Shown in pieces: positions 10,557-22,254 of a DNA stretch of 64,000 nt. Positions within the stretch are counted from its first letter, which is position 1; each line of letters starts with the position of its first letter. Position numbers and translations under genes: made by a program. The notes under the pieces are model-generated. The model was given only the letters and a program-made list of their open reading frames with translations, was not told the origin of the DNA and did not search any database. This stretch comes from Cymbidium sinense (lineage: Eukaryota > Streptophyta > Magnoliopsida > Asparagales > Orchidaceae), in the NCBI GenBank assembly GCA_021442155.1, contig JAKCPB010000360.1, positions 186,001 through 250,000 of the forward strand. The letters run 5' to 3'.

Positions 10557-12480
10557 ATGGCAGGCTCACAGAAGTTTGTATTAACTTTCCCTCATAGCAT
10601 GGACTTGGCCTTGGACCAGGCCAATTTTCCTCGAATGGATCATACCCACCTTATTCATTTCGGTGGGGGATTTGAGGGAGTGAGGATCACATGTGAGGGC
10701 ACTCCTCCACAGGGACTGTGGTGGTAGGTCATCCGTGATTGATCTACCTTCAAATTCTGACATCTCCTCATTAAAGAAGAAAGTAGTGGGCATCCCACTA
10801 GCTTCACCCGTGATAGTGATAGCACCTACGCACCCCATGGTTTCCCGTGCTACCCCAGTTAGGGCTAGGACCCACTCTTTGGCACCCTCTAAGGGTAAGG
10901 CTCCGCTAATTCTAGAGATTGCCTCGCCAACCTTTGAGGTTCAGTCTATTTCTCACTCTGCTCATCCTACCAGGGCACAAAGGAGAAATAAAAATTATAT
11001 TATCAAGCGGTATCATACCAGGATTATCAAGGAGATGGAGGCCACTACGTGGTCAGTAGTAGAGGAGGTGCCTACTTTGATCACCCCGTTGATTGTTGTG
11101 AACTAATTTCATCATCTCTCTAGGTCAAACATAAAGGATGCTAGGAGGATATGCACTTCTCCTCCACTAGTGCTTTAGCATCAACCCGCTACTGTGAAAG
11201 GAGGTGTATGCCCTGATCAATCTTACACTAGGTTGGTAGAGTTTACAATGTTTAGAGTCTGAAGCTCAATTTGATTTGAGATCCATCATCCCCAATAGGA
11301 TGGGGAAACATATTGGACAAGAGAGGGCCTGAAAGGCCCATACATTTGTTCATATTACTAGTAGGGAGAGGTAGAGGTTCAATCACTAGTTGACACTTCT
11401 GCACTCATCGATTTTCTAGCTTGGCATGCTATCCGCACCGACCATAGAGATAGCATCCTACTTACTAGGACTAGTCATCATAGGAGGACAACTCTTGTTC
11501 ATAGAGAGTTGGTGGTGTCTCCACCACATTGCTCTACCCCCGGTCCTCCATCACCAGTTCATGTCACAACATCTCCTATTCCATCGAAAGCCATAAAGGC
11601 CATATCCAGGAGAATCATACCCCATTGGTGATCTGAGTACGGCCGAGGGATCCTACTCCATCTACACCACCTACTATGGTGAGATAGAGCTCTCCTGCTC
11701 GATCTTCCGCCCTAGTGGTGGTGCGAAGGGAGTGGCGACATCAAAGTATAATGGTCATCCCTTCACCAACTCTGCTAGTTCAACATGACATGGAGATGGT
11801 AGAAGCTATTGCAGAGGGAGCAAATGATAGCCCAGCTGCACTGATAATAGTGGAACCTCCTAGGAATGTCACCCCTTTCATATCTAGTGAGTCGGGGTGT
11901 CTCTTGGTGAGTACAATCCTCATAGGATTGACTCTCTCTAGTAGTAGCGAGGTTTGGTGCCTCTCGGTAATATGATCACTGTCGGAAATCATTTATTCCC
12001 ATTCAGATTGATCATTCTCTTGAGGAGATAGTAACATATTATCTTATAGAGAAGAAGGAGATTCTAGGGTATGACTGGTCAGATGAGGAGAAAATTAGCT
12101 TCGATCCCAAAGAAGATAATTTGTTGGGAGACTCAGTTGGGGTCTGCATGGTAGATACTAGAGGATCTCTTCTCAAGGAACAGTAGGCCATGGAAGGGGA
12201 TGAGGTTGATCTGGAAGACATAGCCCAATCAACTCAACACCTCAGATAATAGTTAAAGCAAAAAAGATGAGCAGATAGATAGGATGGTGAGGTAGCTAGA
12301 GGACTTGTTAGCAGTAGTTTAGTACTTCAGAAATAAGCCCCATTAGTTCATCCTATTACAGCCAACATTAGTCAGCCAGAGTTAGTGCATGTCTTGGACC
12401 CCGCCAAGACTTTACCTTCTGTTGAGCAAGGTAGCACTAGCATGTATAGGAAGGTAGTGGAAAGTACCTCCATATAAGAA
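10557..12480 (+). pseudogene. Gag N-terminal region or separate ORF1, copy A
   Basis: The start is the ATG at 10557, giving MAGSQKFVLTFPHSMDL. Copies C (52502) and D (26304, minus) begin with the same pattern, M-x-x-SQKF followed by FP and LALDQ, which fixes the start. The frame then shifts repeatedly. Downstream are shared stretches encoding EAHTFVHITS-type and LIDFLA-type sequence. Tat/Ogre elements often have an extra ORF or long Gag extension before the capsid. I do not recognise a domain, so the function is unknown. One stop is TAG at 12293-12295 where copy D keeps CAG. Confidence 0.6.
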
Positions 12481-12487
12481 AAGACAT

Positions 12488-13720
12488 CAGATCCATGGTT
12501 GAGTAGCAAGTGAAAGAAGCGTTGGCTCAAGCCTAGGGAGGATCATCTGTTCCAAAGGGTAGACCCTACCAGAGGAATTCGATGCAATCCAATATCCCAA
12601 GGGTTTCGTGCTACCTTCCTTCAAAAGCTTTGATGGCAGTGGAAACCACCTAAGGAAGCATATATCACACTTCAGGGCCAATTATTGCAATGCTGGTGGA
12701 AGTGACACTTTGCTATTCTACCTCTTCATTAGTAGCCTAGCAGGGATTGCTTTCGATTGGTATGCTGAACTCTCCAGCGGTTCAGTAAAGACATTTGCTG
12801 AGTTAGAGCAACTCTTTATCAAGAGGTTTACTGAAGCTTAGCAAAGGCTTATTATAGGTGATCTCATTGTAGCATAACAACACTCAAGTGAGTCCCTTGT
12901 TGATTATATTCTTCGATGGCATAACCTGAGTATGAAATGCGAGTTGTAGTTGTCTAAGCAACATGCCATTGAGATTCTTCTAAAGAATATCCATGGCCCA
13001 GTTTCCTTCATGCTTAAGGGCATCACTATCAAAATATTTGAGAAGCTAATCAACAAGGCAGTTAGTCTACAAGGAGAGGCTAAACAGTTGCCTTTTGAAG
13101 ACCAGTTGCCCAAAGCAAAGCCATACAAGGTCTATGAGAAGAAGCTGGGAGCAATGAAAGTGGTAGATAAGGGGAAGCAACTAGCTAGAGATTAGTTCGA
13201 GAGACCACACTTAGTAGCTTTGCTTCCACCTCTTTTAGCATCAGGCGACCCTACTAGCCTCCATAGCAGCCTCCACAACTAGCACAACCACCTCCTCAGC
13301 CATACCACCAGTAGCAGTGGCACATATACCCGCTGCCAGGTAGCTATAATCCACATACTCTTTTAGATAAGTTTAACAAACCTTATGTATTTAAGAGGGA
13401 GGTAATCAGGAAGATCTTTAAGAATCTCTTAAAGAAGCTTGATTTTTAGCTACTCGAGCCTAGGAGATCGGAGGAAGTAGGCAAAAGTCATGATCCTAAC
13501 TTTTTCCCCTACCACCATATGCTAGGCCATATTTTGGAGGATTGCTTCACATTTAAGGAGTGGCTTGAACATAGCTTCAAGATCGGTGTTGTAGTTATCC
13601 CAAAGGAATACCTTGTGGAACAACCATCCAGTTCCATTAGGGTAATCCTTGGGGATACATGTGATCCTTCAAAACTAAGAAGGTTGGGATATTTCTTTAT
13701 CCAAAACCTCTAAAAAAGAT
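12488..13720 (+). pseudogene. gag: Gag capsid region, copy A
   Basis: The frame 12608-12841 reads SFKSFDGSGNHLRKHISHFRA and later AFDWYAELSSGSVKTFAELEQ then LFIKRF. This is the usual retrotransposon Gag (capsid) fold: a D-G-S-G-N start, A-x-x-W-Y and F-x-x-L-x-x-x-F-x-x-R-F. Gag forms the virus-like particle that packages element RNA. A later part (about 13486-13620) carries PYHHMLGHILEDCFTFKEWL, a motif on the Y-H-x(3)-GH-x(3)-C pattern typical of the Tat Gag C-terminus. No CCHC zinc knuckle was seen. In-frame stops include TAG 12839, TAA 12875 and TAG 12947, where copy D has glutamine codons. Confidence 0.85.
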
Positions 13721-14553
13721 CATCAGAAGATCAAGAAGCTTTCCTTGCGGTGCGAGTTAGCTCAAACCTCCAACATCAAGGAAGGTTTGCAAGTTGCTGC
13801 CAACTTCGAGGAAAGGGAGCTCAACGACATAGCCGACATGTGTCGCCGGATAGCCCATTAGCGCAACCATCGATCAGTCCGACCTCAGCCTATTGTAGCT
13901 TCCGGTGACTTCCTCCACTTCAGCTAGTTCTTCTTCTTCTACTAGTAGAACTCTTGTATCGGCGAATAAGGGCATCAAATCCATTACCCCACTCACTTTA
14001 CTTTATTTCTACTTTGTACCTCCAAAAAAATCTAAGAAATTGAATAATAAAGCTAGTTTGGATTACATCTGTGTCACTACTAATGGGTTGTCTACATCTA
14101 TTCTTATTGAAAATTCTTCAAGTAAAAATAACTATAAAAATTTTGATCTTCCTCTTTCTGATTCAGAGTTAGACTATGGGTTTGCATCTTGAGATAGACT
14201 TGGAATCATCTTATTTTGAGGGTCCCATAATAGAAGCTATAGGTGAGCCTGATGTATGGTAGAACCTTCCATTACCACCCACAAGAGATCAGTCAACCTC
14301 CGTGGTGGCAGGTTCTACCTCTAGGGCGCACCTCAAGATAGAGAAAATAAGTCATTGGTACAGAGGATCGAGAAGCCCCTCCATAGGATGCTCCACCCTT
14401 GGATATGCTTGTGGAGGACCAGCTGAAGGTGGACTACAATGTCCTCTCTCATCTAAGAAAGTTGTCATCTAAGCTAAGCATATATGATGCCCTTGTCTTA
14501 TCCAAAGAGATGAGGGAATCACTAATCAAGGCTCTCCTTGATCAAAAATATGC
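13721..14553 (+). pseudogene. Gag-to-protease linker, copy A
   Basis: This stretch joins Gag to protease and has no recognised domain. The best frame (13905-14192) is serine- and threonine-rich, then reads GIKSITPLTLLYFYFVPPKK. Copy C has the same text at 55608-55983. It is broken by stops and shifts, and I assign no function. Confidence 0.5.
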
Positions 14554-15051
14554 TTAGCTCAGCTGACTGCTATAGGTGAGGAGGCACATTATACAAAAGA
14601 AGCTCAGGGGATTACCTTTGAAGATGATGACCTTCTGCTAGGTGACTTGGAGCACAACCGTCCCCTCTGCATCACAGTTGACATGGACAGAGGACTTGCG
14701 AGTTCTCATGGATCAGGTGCATCGTGAACATTATGAGTCTAAAGACCTTGCCTATTTGAGGATCACATCTCCACACTCAGGAGATCGGATGATGTTGAGA
14801 GGATTCAATAAACAAGGTGAGCGGGCTTTAGGTTCCATAGTGTTACCTTTGGAGATAGGTGACTGGAAGACTAAAGCCAAGTTTTACATCATTGATTGGA
14901 ATACTTCATTCACTACTTTGCTCAGGAGGCCTTGGATACATCACAACAAGATAATTCCATCTTGCCTCCATCAGTGCATCAAGTTCAAAAAAGATGGGAT
15001 TGAATATCATGCCATTGGAGATGAAAAGCCATTTTTAGTTAGATATTTATG
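14554..15051 (+). pseudogene. Aspartic protease (retropepsin-like), copy A
   Basis: The residues GDLEHNRPLCITVDMDR, followed after a short gap by VLMD, match the Tat protease entry strand and the strand that bears the catalytic aspartate. Downstream sequence (LGSIVLPLEIGDWKTKAKF, then a DWNTSF...LLRRPWIH pattern) fits the flap and C-terminal half of a retroviral-type protease, which cleaves the Gag-Pol polyprotein. The catalytic loop is broken: just after the aspartate the frame shifts, at the same place as in copy C (about 56495-56500). Confidence 0.75.
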
Positions 15052-16085
15052 AGAATACGACCTACTATCTTCCTCAAAATACCCTTTCTCGTGAACTTGG
15101 ACAAAATTCAGATTCAAAAATAAAAGAAAAAGAAAATGATGAAAAAGAAAAGGTAAGAGAAAAAGAAAAGAAAAATGAAAATTCAAGTGAACAAGAAATA
15201 GATCCGCATATCACATTCCACCCATATTTTATTTCATCATATGGACATGTGGGTAGGATGCCTCAACCTCCACCAGGCAGAGGACGAGGCAGAAATAGAG
15301 GCAGTTCCAGAGGTGGAAGACCCCCTAGTTGGCCATCGATAAGAGGTCATGTTCAGTTCATAAGTACCCTACTATTCACATAGACTTGGAATCTAGCTCG
15401 GAGGATGAGTCTAATGTGATTAGTATACCAGCCAACCCCTCTCAACGGATTCCATTGGAGGTGACTTTCGACCTAGAAAATTAGGCCTCTAGACAAAGAA
15501 AAGTATTCAAATTAGGTTTATGTGAAACTATTAGGCAGCTGTTTGGAACCTTAGCTCTAACCTCACTTACATCTCAGAAAGTTGAAGGTTTAGTAGTTAA
15601 GGAAGTCCCTAAGTCTTCCAGTGATATGAAGCAGAAGAGATTCTTTTTGGGATCATCATCCTCAAGTCCTGAAGTTGATGTAGAACTTGAGGATACATTT
15701 AAAGAATTAATGGAATTACCATTTGACTTTTACTCTTGTTCATAATCTTATAAAGGTTTAGTTTACATGGTCAGTTGAAGCATATATACGAAAGCTAGAA
15801 TAGACTGGGTCTCAGATAGATGGTCAATGATGATAGATTACTTAGTTGCATATCATTTGAGTAATAGTTCTTTTCACACAAACTCTTATGAGAATGTGTG
15901 TTTAGAAATCTAGATGATCTCAAATCAAGAAACCACCAAAATTTGAAGAAGATTCATTCAATGACAAGCTTAAAGAAATCAACCTGGATAGAAGAAAATC
16001 CACGCATACATCGGTTCATTTCTTTGAATGAAGAAGAAACCAATGACTTAGTTAGGCTATTGATTGAGTTTAAAGGCGCTTGCAT
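15052..16085 (+). pseudogene. Protease-RT linker with Lys/Glu-rich and RGG-like segments, copy A
   Basis: The region opens with a lysine/glutamate-rich tract (about 15110-15200). A glycine-arginine segment follows, GRGRGRNRGSSRGG, at about 15274-15335. It resembles RGG boxes that bind nucleic acid; that role here is an inference. Further on are LTSQKVEGLVVKEVPKSS and FFLGSSSSSPE, also found in copy C. Several stops interrupt it. It ends with NDLVRLLIEFKGA before the reverse transcriptase. Confidence 0.55.
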
Positions 16086-16770
16086 GGAGTTATGAAGCGA
16101 TGCCCAGATTATCTCTTGATATAGCAGTCCACAAGCTAGCAATAGATCCTTTCACTACCCCTATTAAGCAAGATCCTAGATGCATATGATTAGAAATTGA
16201 ACAACATATCATTTTTAAAGTTAAGAAACTGATCGATGTTGGTTTCATCACGGAAGAAAAATATCCTGCTTGGTTAGCTAGTGTCATTCCAGTTAAGAAG
16301 AACAATGACCAAATTCACATTTGTGTCGATTTCAGGGACTTAAACAAGGTATGTCCTAAGGATGAGTTTCCTCTTCCTATACCAGAATTAATGGTGGACA
16401 TCACCTCATCTCATGAAGTCTTCTCTTTCATGGATGGGTCATCTGGCTATAACCAAATCAAGATGTCTCCTGAAGATGAAAGAAACACTACTTTTTGAAC
16501 CCCAGTCAAAATCTTCTATTATAGGGTCATGCCTTTCGACCTTAAAATGATTGCTACATACCATGAGCCATGACTCAGATCTTCAATGAACTCATCCATC
16601 ATCAGGTTGAGTGTTGTGTTGATGATCTAGTAGTCAAGAGCAGAGAAAAGGAAGACCACCTCTTTGACTTGAGAGTAGTTTTCAAATGGTTAAGATAATA
16701 TAACCTCAAAATGAATCCCCTAAAGTGTGCATTCGGAGTAGCTTTGGGAAAATTCCTTGGGTTTGTTGTC
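16086..16770 (+). pseudogene. Reverse transcriptase, copy A
   Basis: The readable frame gives VKKLIDVGFITEEKYPAWLA, then ICVDFRDLNKVCPKDEFPLP, then FSFMDGSSGYNQIKMSPEDE. These are the finger and palm motifs of Ty3/gypsy reverse transcriptases of the Tat type. The catalytic box reads CVDDL (about 16614-16630) where copies B and C have YVDD and YIDD, so the aromatic residue before the DD pair is lost. Other damage includes a stop after NTTF (about 16497) and TAA at 16696-16698, a stop also present in copy C. Confidence 0.9.
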
Positions 16771-17370
16771 AACACTGGGGAATAGAAATAGATCCAAATA
16801 GATTAAAGCTATCTTAGAAATGCCACCTCCTAAGAGTTTAACTCAACTCAGATCTTTCCAAGGGGTGTATCTAAGATGCTTTATCTCCAACCTATCGAGA
16901 TGCAAGCCATTCTTAGCACTTATCAAAAAGGATGCCAAGTTGGATGATAAGTGTGCGCATGCCTTTGAAGACATCAACCAATATTTGGTGAAGCGCCGGT
17001 TCTAGTAGCCTATCGAGCCACTCATCCTCTACTTCTTTGCATTGGATGACTCTCTGCTTTGTTGGCCCAAACAATGAAAGGGAAGGCTCTCTACTATATT
17101 AGCCATCATCTTATTCTTGCTGAAACAAACTAACCACCTATTGAGAAACATTGCCTAGCTTTGATATTTGCTTCCCAAAAGCTATGATATTATATGCTTT
17201 CTTATAAGGTGAACTTGATCTCAACAAATCCACTAGTATCATGACTACGCCATTCAAACATTTATTTGGTCCATGATTCACTTTGATATCACATTGTACC
17301 CATGTGGTAAAGGACAAGCACTAGCAAATTTCTTAGTAGCACACCCACTTCCTGCTGATTCTGCTTAGTG
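16771..17370 (+). pseudogene. RNase H (retroviral type, RH), copy A
   Basis: The frame begins PPPKSLTQLRSFQGVYLRCF, the usual RT-to-RNase H connection in gypsy elements. It continues with weakened motifs for the substrate-handling part (PPIEKHCLALIFASQKL, near 17135-17180) and ends with the Tat signature for V-x-G-x-A-L-A-x-F-L near 17310-17335. RNase H removes element RNA from the RNA:DNA hybrid. Compared with copy C the first half has lost bases and the frame changes several times. Confidence 0.8.
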
Positions 17371-17860
17371 ATGATCTCCCGATGAACAAATCATGAACTT
17401 AGGGAGGCATACCGATGGGAGATGTATTTTGATGGTGCGCTTCTTTTCATAAAGGGAAGCACCATGATCTATTCTCCCGGAAAGCGGTAGGAATAGTTCT
17501 CTAACTCTAGACATGATGTGATGAGATTCTCATACTATCTTTCTAACCCTTACACCAATAATGGAGCGAGTATGAGGCTTTTATTGTCGGTCTGGAGTTA
17601 GCTATCACTAATAGTGTCAAGCACATCAACATCTTTGGGGATTCTCAGTTGGTCATCAATTGATTCGGGTCTTATAAGGTTCTCAAACCCAAGCTTCATC
17701 ATTACCACTAGTATACCATAAAGCTGTTGGCCCAAATTTTTGAAGTCACCATCTACAAGGTTCTTCGAGCAGTGAACGCAGTAGCAGATGCTTTGGCCAA
17801 ACTTGCCAAAGAATTGGCATGTACAGAAGATGAGTCCATTTCAATAAGGGTCCAAAATAG
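17371..17860 (+). pseudogene. Second RNase H (archaeal type, aRNH), copy A
   Basis: MYFDG near 17424 and IFGDSQLVIN near 17632 are the first and third acidic sites of the extra RNase H that marks Tat/Ogre elements. The middle acidic motif, NEAEYEA in copy C, is disrupted here by a frameshift (near 17570). The tail reads AVADALAKLAKELA (about 17778-17820), a normal end for this domain. It lies between the first RNase H and integrase, as expected. Confidence 0.85.
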
Positions 17861-19139
17861 ATAATTCCTATCCCTTATTGATGTTGAACTCATCGAGAGA
17901 CTTTCTCTTGAAGGGGAGGTTGTTGCCAAAATGGATAAGGAGCTGGATTGGAGGCAACCATTCATAGATTATTTGAACACAAACTACCTCAAGAAAAGTC
18001 ACAAGCCCATCAGGTGAAATAGAGAGCTCTCTCCTATGCTCTTGTTGATGGCACCCTGTACACTTATCCTTTGACCAAATGTGGTTATGCTATTTAGAAA
18101 AACATGAAGCCCATGGCATTGTAACGGAGGTACATTCAGGTCTATGTGGAGTGCATCAATCTGGTCTGAAGATGAAGGTGAAGATCAAGAGACTAGGATA
18201 CTACTAGCCATTGATGATTACAGACTGCATGGATATGGCTAGGAGATGCCATCAGTGTCAGGTACACGGTGTAGTCCTCCACCAACCACCCAACATTCTA
18301 CACTACATTGGATTCATGGCCATTAGTGTTGGGGTACCGACATTGGGTCCGATCGATCCCTTCTTTAAGGTCATCGGTTCATCTTAGCCACCAATTACTT
18401 TTCCAAGTGGCGAAGCCACACTAGAGGTCACCTCATGTGCTTCAATTTTTAGAACCATATCATATAGGTTGGGTGCCTCGATGAATTATATCCAATAATG
18501 TGCGCATTCAAAGCACCAAGATCAATAGCTTTGCTAGAAGACACAGTATAGATTAGAGATACTCCAGCATCTACAACCCCAGAGAAAATGGCTTAGCGGA
18601 AGTATTCAATAAAACTCTCATCCAAATATTAAAGAAGTCTCTTGATGATAATAAATGATAGTGGAGTTAGTAGTTGATTGAAGCCTTGTGGGCCTATCAT
18701 ACCACATATCGAACTCTGACTCATTTTACCCCCATTTTCCTTAGTGTATGGGTCTGAAGTCATTCTTCCTTTAGAAGTTCAACTCCCATCACTAAGGATA
18801 GCATTGGGTAGCAAGATCACTATAGAGCAGAATGCAAAGTTGCAGTTAGAAGAGCTTGAAGGTTTGGAGGAAAGTCGCCGGGCATGCAGAACCTCGAGTT
18901 ATGAGGCCAAAATGATTCAAGCTCAACAAGCTGCTCTAGGTCTTTGGGGAGAACTTGTGTTAGTCTAAGGAGACCAATTGTTGCCATCAAAGATGGGAGG
19001 CAAGTTTGAACCCACTTGGGAAGGCCCTTATATCATAGAGAAGGCCTACCAAGGAAGATCTTATCAGCTTATTGATTGTAAAGGGGAACACCCAATGCTT
19101 CCAATTAATGGGCTCTATTTAAAGAAATATTACCCATGA
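17861..19139 (+). pseudogene. Integrase, copy A
   Basis: An N-terminal HHCC zinc region is visible from EVHSGLCGVHQSG (about 18127) to RRCHQCQ (about 18243). The DDE catalytic core that follows (18300-18660) is shredded by shifts. The C-terminal part is clearer: YGSEVILPLEVQLPSLRIAL (18744 on), then GGKFEPTWEGPYIIEKAYQG, a GPY/F-type module, ending KKYYP with a stop at 19137-19139. Integrase inserts the DNA copy into the host chromosome. The end position agrees with copy B (37437). Confidence 0.85.
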
Positions 19140-21078
19140 AACAAATCATGTTTGAAAATAATTATTAATAAAAAGAACAATAATCTAATTCCAATCATCA
19201 AATCTTCTCTTCTTTCAAAGTGTTATTTTCTTGTCTTGTGAATCCGCCATGACATATTTAGGGTAGGTGTAAGAGTACCCAGTGGCATCCTATCTCTCTT
19301 TCACAACACAAACACAATCTCCCAGCGCTATTAGAATAGGAGTAAGAGAACTCCCAGTGGCATCCTATTTTTAGCAGATTAGAACTCCCAAGGAATTCGA
19401 CTACATGAGATAATCTTTCATCATCAATCTCCACTTAGGTGGGTTTAATCTATTTTTTCCATAAGTAGGTTCCCCATAGTCGTCTGCCATGAAGATGTAA
19501 CATGATGCATTCTTTCTAGCATGATTATATGTGGGGCACCCTAGGTTGGGTTGATTTGTTGCCCAAAGCAATTATCACCCTAGGTATTTTTGTGGAAGAT
19601 GTGAGTCCCAGCTTTCTTCCTTCAATTGATCATTACAAACTAGAAGCACTTTTGGTATGGTTCTCCCATCGTGAAGCTCCCTTTGGTTTCATGATATGGA
19701 GTCTAGGCTTTGATATAAACTCATTCTCGGTATGTTCTTCTAAACTAACAGTCCATCAAACAAATCTTAAATTAATCTTGCCTATCTTTGAGTTGATCTA
19801 AGTCCTAGCGGCATTCTTTCCTTAGACTCAGGTATAGCCATGGTAAGACTATCTTTGCCTCGATTCTAAATCTATCACATTCTTCCTCTTATCCTATCCG
19901 AAGCAATGGGACATCACCCACCTTATGGGTGATCAAACTAAATTTGTGGTGTCCTCCCCTCTTTGGTGGATCAAGATACGTGGATGGCTCACTCCTTCCT
20001 GGGGTGGTATTGCATGGTGCTAAGGGATGCAAATGGCACTTCCTCAAAGCCATGGGTCATTGTTTTAGATTGGGACAGCCATCTGTTGACCCAGGCTATA
20101 TCTCTGCTAGCAAAATTATTGAGATGGATCCAATACAACATTATCATTGAAGGAGATAATAAGGTGTGGTGGATCACCTCAAACTTTCTCTCTTAACAAT
20201 GAAATATAAAGACTTGGATGCTCGACATCATTTCAAGAACTTCCACCGGGTTATTTTTGTATACAAATAGATCCCAACACTCTTTCTTTTGTCAGATATA
20301 GCTCCTTTGATTTTGTATGGCATAGTCTAGATAATCACACTATTCCTTCACAGTTTTGCTCTTGAGGAGGATAGGAAATATCTTTGGGTAGTTTTCTTTC
20401 TTTAGCAGTTTCTTCTACATTGTAATCAGTTTTCTTTATTATCAATGCAAATGCATCTTTTCAGCAATAGCCAGCCCTAGGTTGGGTTTAATCTATTGTC
20501 TTGCCAATAGGTTACCCCAGTAACTAGTCTATTCTTTGGAGGATGTAAGTATACTACTCTTTTTTCCTAGTACAATTATTGCATATCGAAAGACATCCCT
20601 TTGGTTGGCTGGTCCTACTACGTGTTTAGTAGACTACCCCTTTGGATGGGTAAATCTGAGTAAGGTCTTGTCCTCCGTGGCTCCTACTCAGTGCAGTCCA
20701 TTGCAAACCAATAGGGTCCATCTCAAAATCAAAATCTAAAAAAATTGAAACAAATTCAACCGTCTTCCCCAGTGAAAATTTTTCCCCAGTGAGACTCAAA
20801 TTAAATCAAACCTCTCATCCCCTTGTGGATGACTTGAACCTGCTTCCCTAGTGGAAGGTTCACATATTCTATCCCTAGTGGATTCCTCCTTCCCTCTATT
20901 ATGTCCTTGACATAAGTAGAGCCACATTGCATTAAGTTCTAGATTCCTTCTACACCTCGGGTTAAAAGTAGATTGTCTCTGTTAGTGCTTGTGATTATTC
21001 CGTGTTGTTGATCATTTCAGTCAACACCAATATGTACAGTGTTCCTTGTCAGTCACACCACACCTATTGCGCGCCCTT
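19140..21078 (+). repeat. Copy A 3' untranslated repeat region
   Basis: There is no convincing gene between the integrase stop and the LTR at 21079. The region consists of degenerate repeats of about 300 bp with recurring boxes (gatgtgagtccc, tgatcattacaaac, ccctttggtt, taaatctgagt, gtcccccagtggcat). Copy A has fewer units than B or C: 1.9 kb against about 2.8 kb. A palindrome, GAACCTgc...AGGTTC, lies near 20835-20855. Expected just before an LTR is a polypurine tract; the bases here (about cacctattgcgcgccctt) are not purine-rich. Confidence 0.7.
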
Positions 21079-22254
21079 TGTTGATCTCATTTTTAGAATA
21101 AGCACTCAACCCCTCCATCTTAGACATAGGACTCCTCTTACATTTTAAGAGTTCCTTAGTCTTAAGACACATCTAGTTATTAGGTGGACACTCAACCTAG
21201 CCCTAGAGACTTAGAAAAGTTAGCCATAGGAATAGGTCATGCCTTAGGGTTATTAGGCAAATTTGCTTACCCTTAGCTTGAACCACTCCTCACCTTCCTT
21301 ATTACAAGTCAAACTCCAAATAAATCTTATTTGATTCTCTCCAAACTCAAATCAATGTTACATGATTGAAACCCATGAATGAAATTTCAAATTCCAAATT
21401 TTTCTTAAGTTCTTAATCCTCTCTTAATGACTTAGCCAAAATCATCCTCAAATCAAATCAAATCCTTGAGATTTTCTCACAACTAACCTATATTCTCATT
21501 TATATTTATATATATAAATGAAATATAAATTCAAATCAGTCAAACTAAATCCAAAATTCAAATTCCAAATTTAAAATCCATCTTAAGTCCTTAATCCCCT
21601 CTTAAGGGCTTAGCCTAAATCATGATCAAACTAATTAAAATTCATGAAATTTTCTCATAACCCATTTATATTCTCATTTATATTCACATATATAAATGAA
21701 ATATAAATATAAATCAATCAAACTAAATCCAAAAATCAAATCCAAAACTCCAAGATTTCTTAAGTCCTTTAAATTTCCTCTTAAAGACTTAGCCTAGATC
21801 AGGATCAAATCATTCCAAATTCATGAAATTTTCTCATAATCCATTTATATTCTCATTTATATTCTCATTTATATTCACATATATAAATGAAATATAAATT
21901 TAAACAATCAAAACCACTTCCAAAAATTAAACCCAAACCCAAACCCACTCAAAATCTAACCTAAGCCTTTCAAGTCAAAATCTTGAACTTAGCAAAATAA
22001 ATTTCAAATCAAGCCAAACTCTTGATTTTCTTCATGATTCAATCAATCCTTCAATCATGAATCCAAATATAAATATAAACTTCAATCACTAAATCAAAAC
22101 TCAATTCAAAAATCAAACCCCAGATCCATTCATGTTCTTCCTCTGAATATGAAATTGTCAAATGGATCAAAACCCATTTGACTTCAAACCACTTTCAAAT
22201 GGATTTATATTTCAATCATGAGTCCATATACAAGTTCAATCAAACTCAAATCAA

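Noticed and set aside
14705..14720. Programmed ribosomal frameshift at the protease
   Set aside because: The frame change is inside the catalytic loop, not at a gene boundary, and both copies also have unrelated stops, so loss of function is more likely.
10557..19139. An endogenous pararetrovirus (caulimovirid) instead of an LTR retrotransposon
   Set aside because: An integrase, two RNase H domains in Tat order and LTRs are present, and no movement protein was seen.
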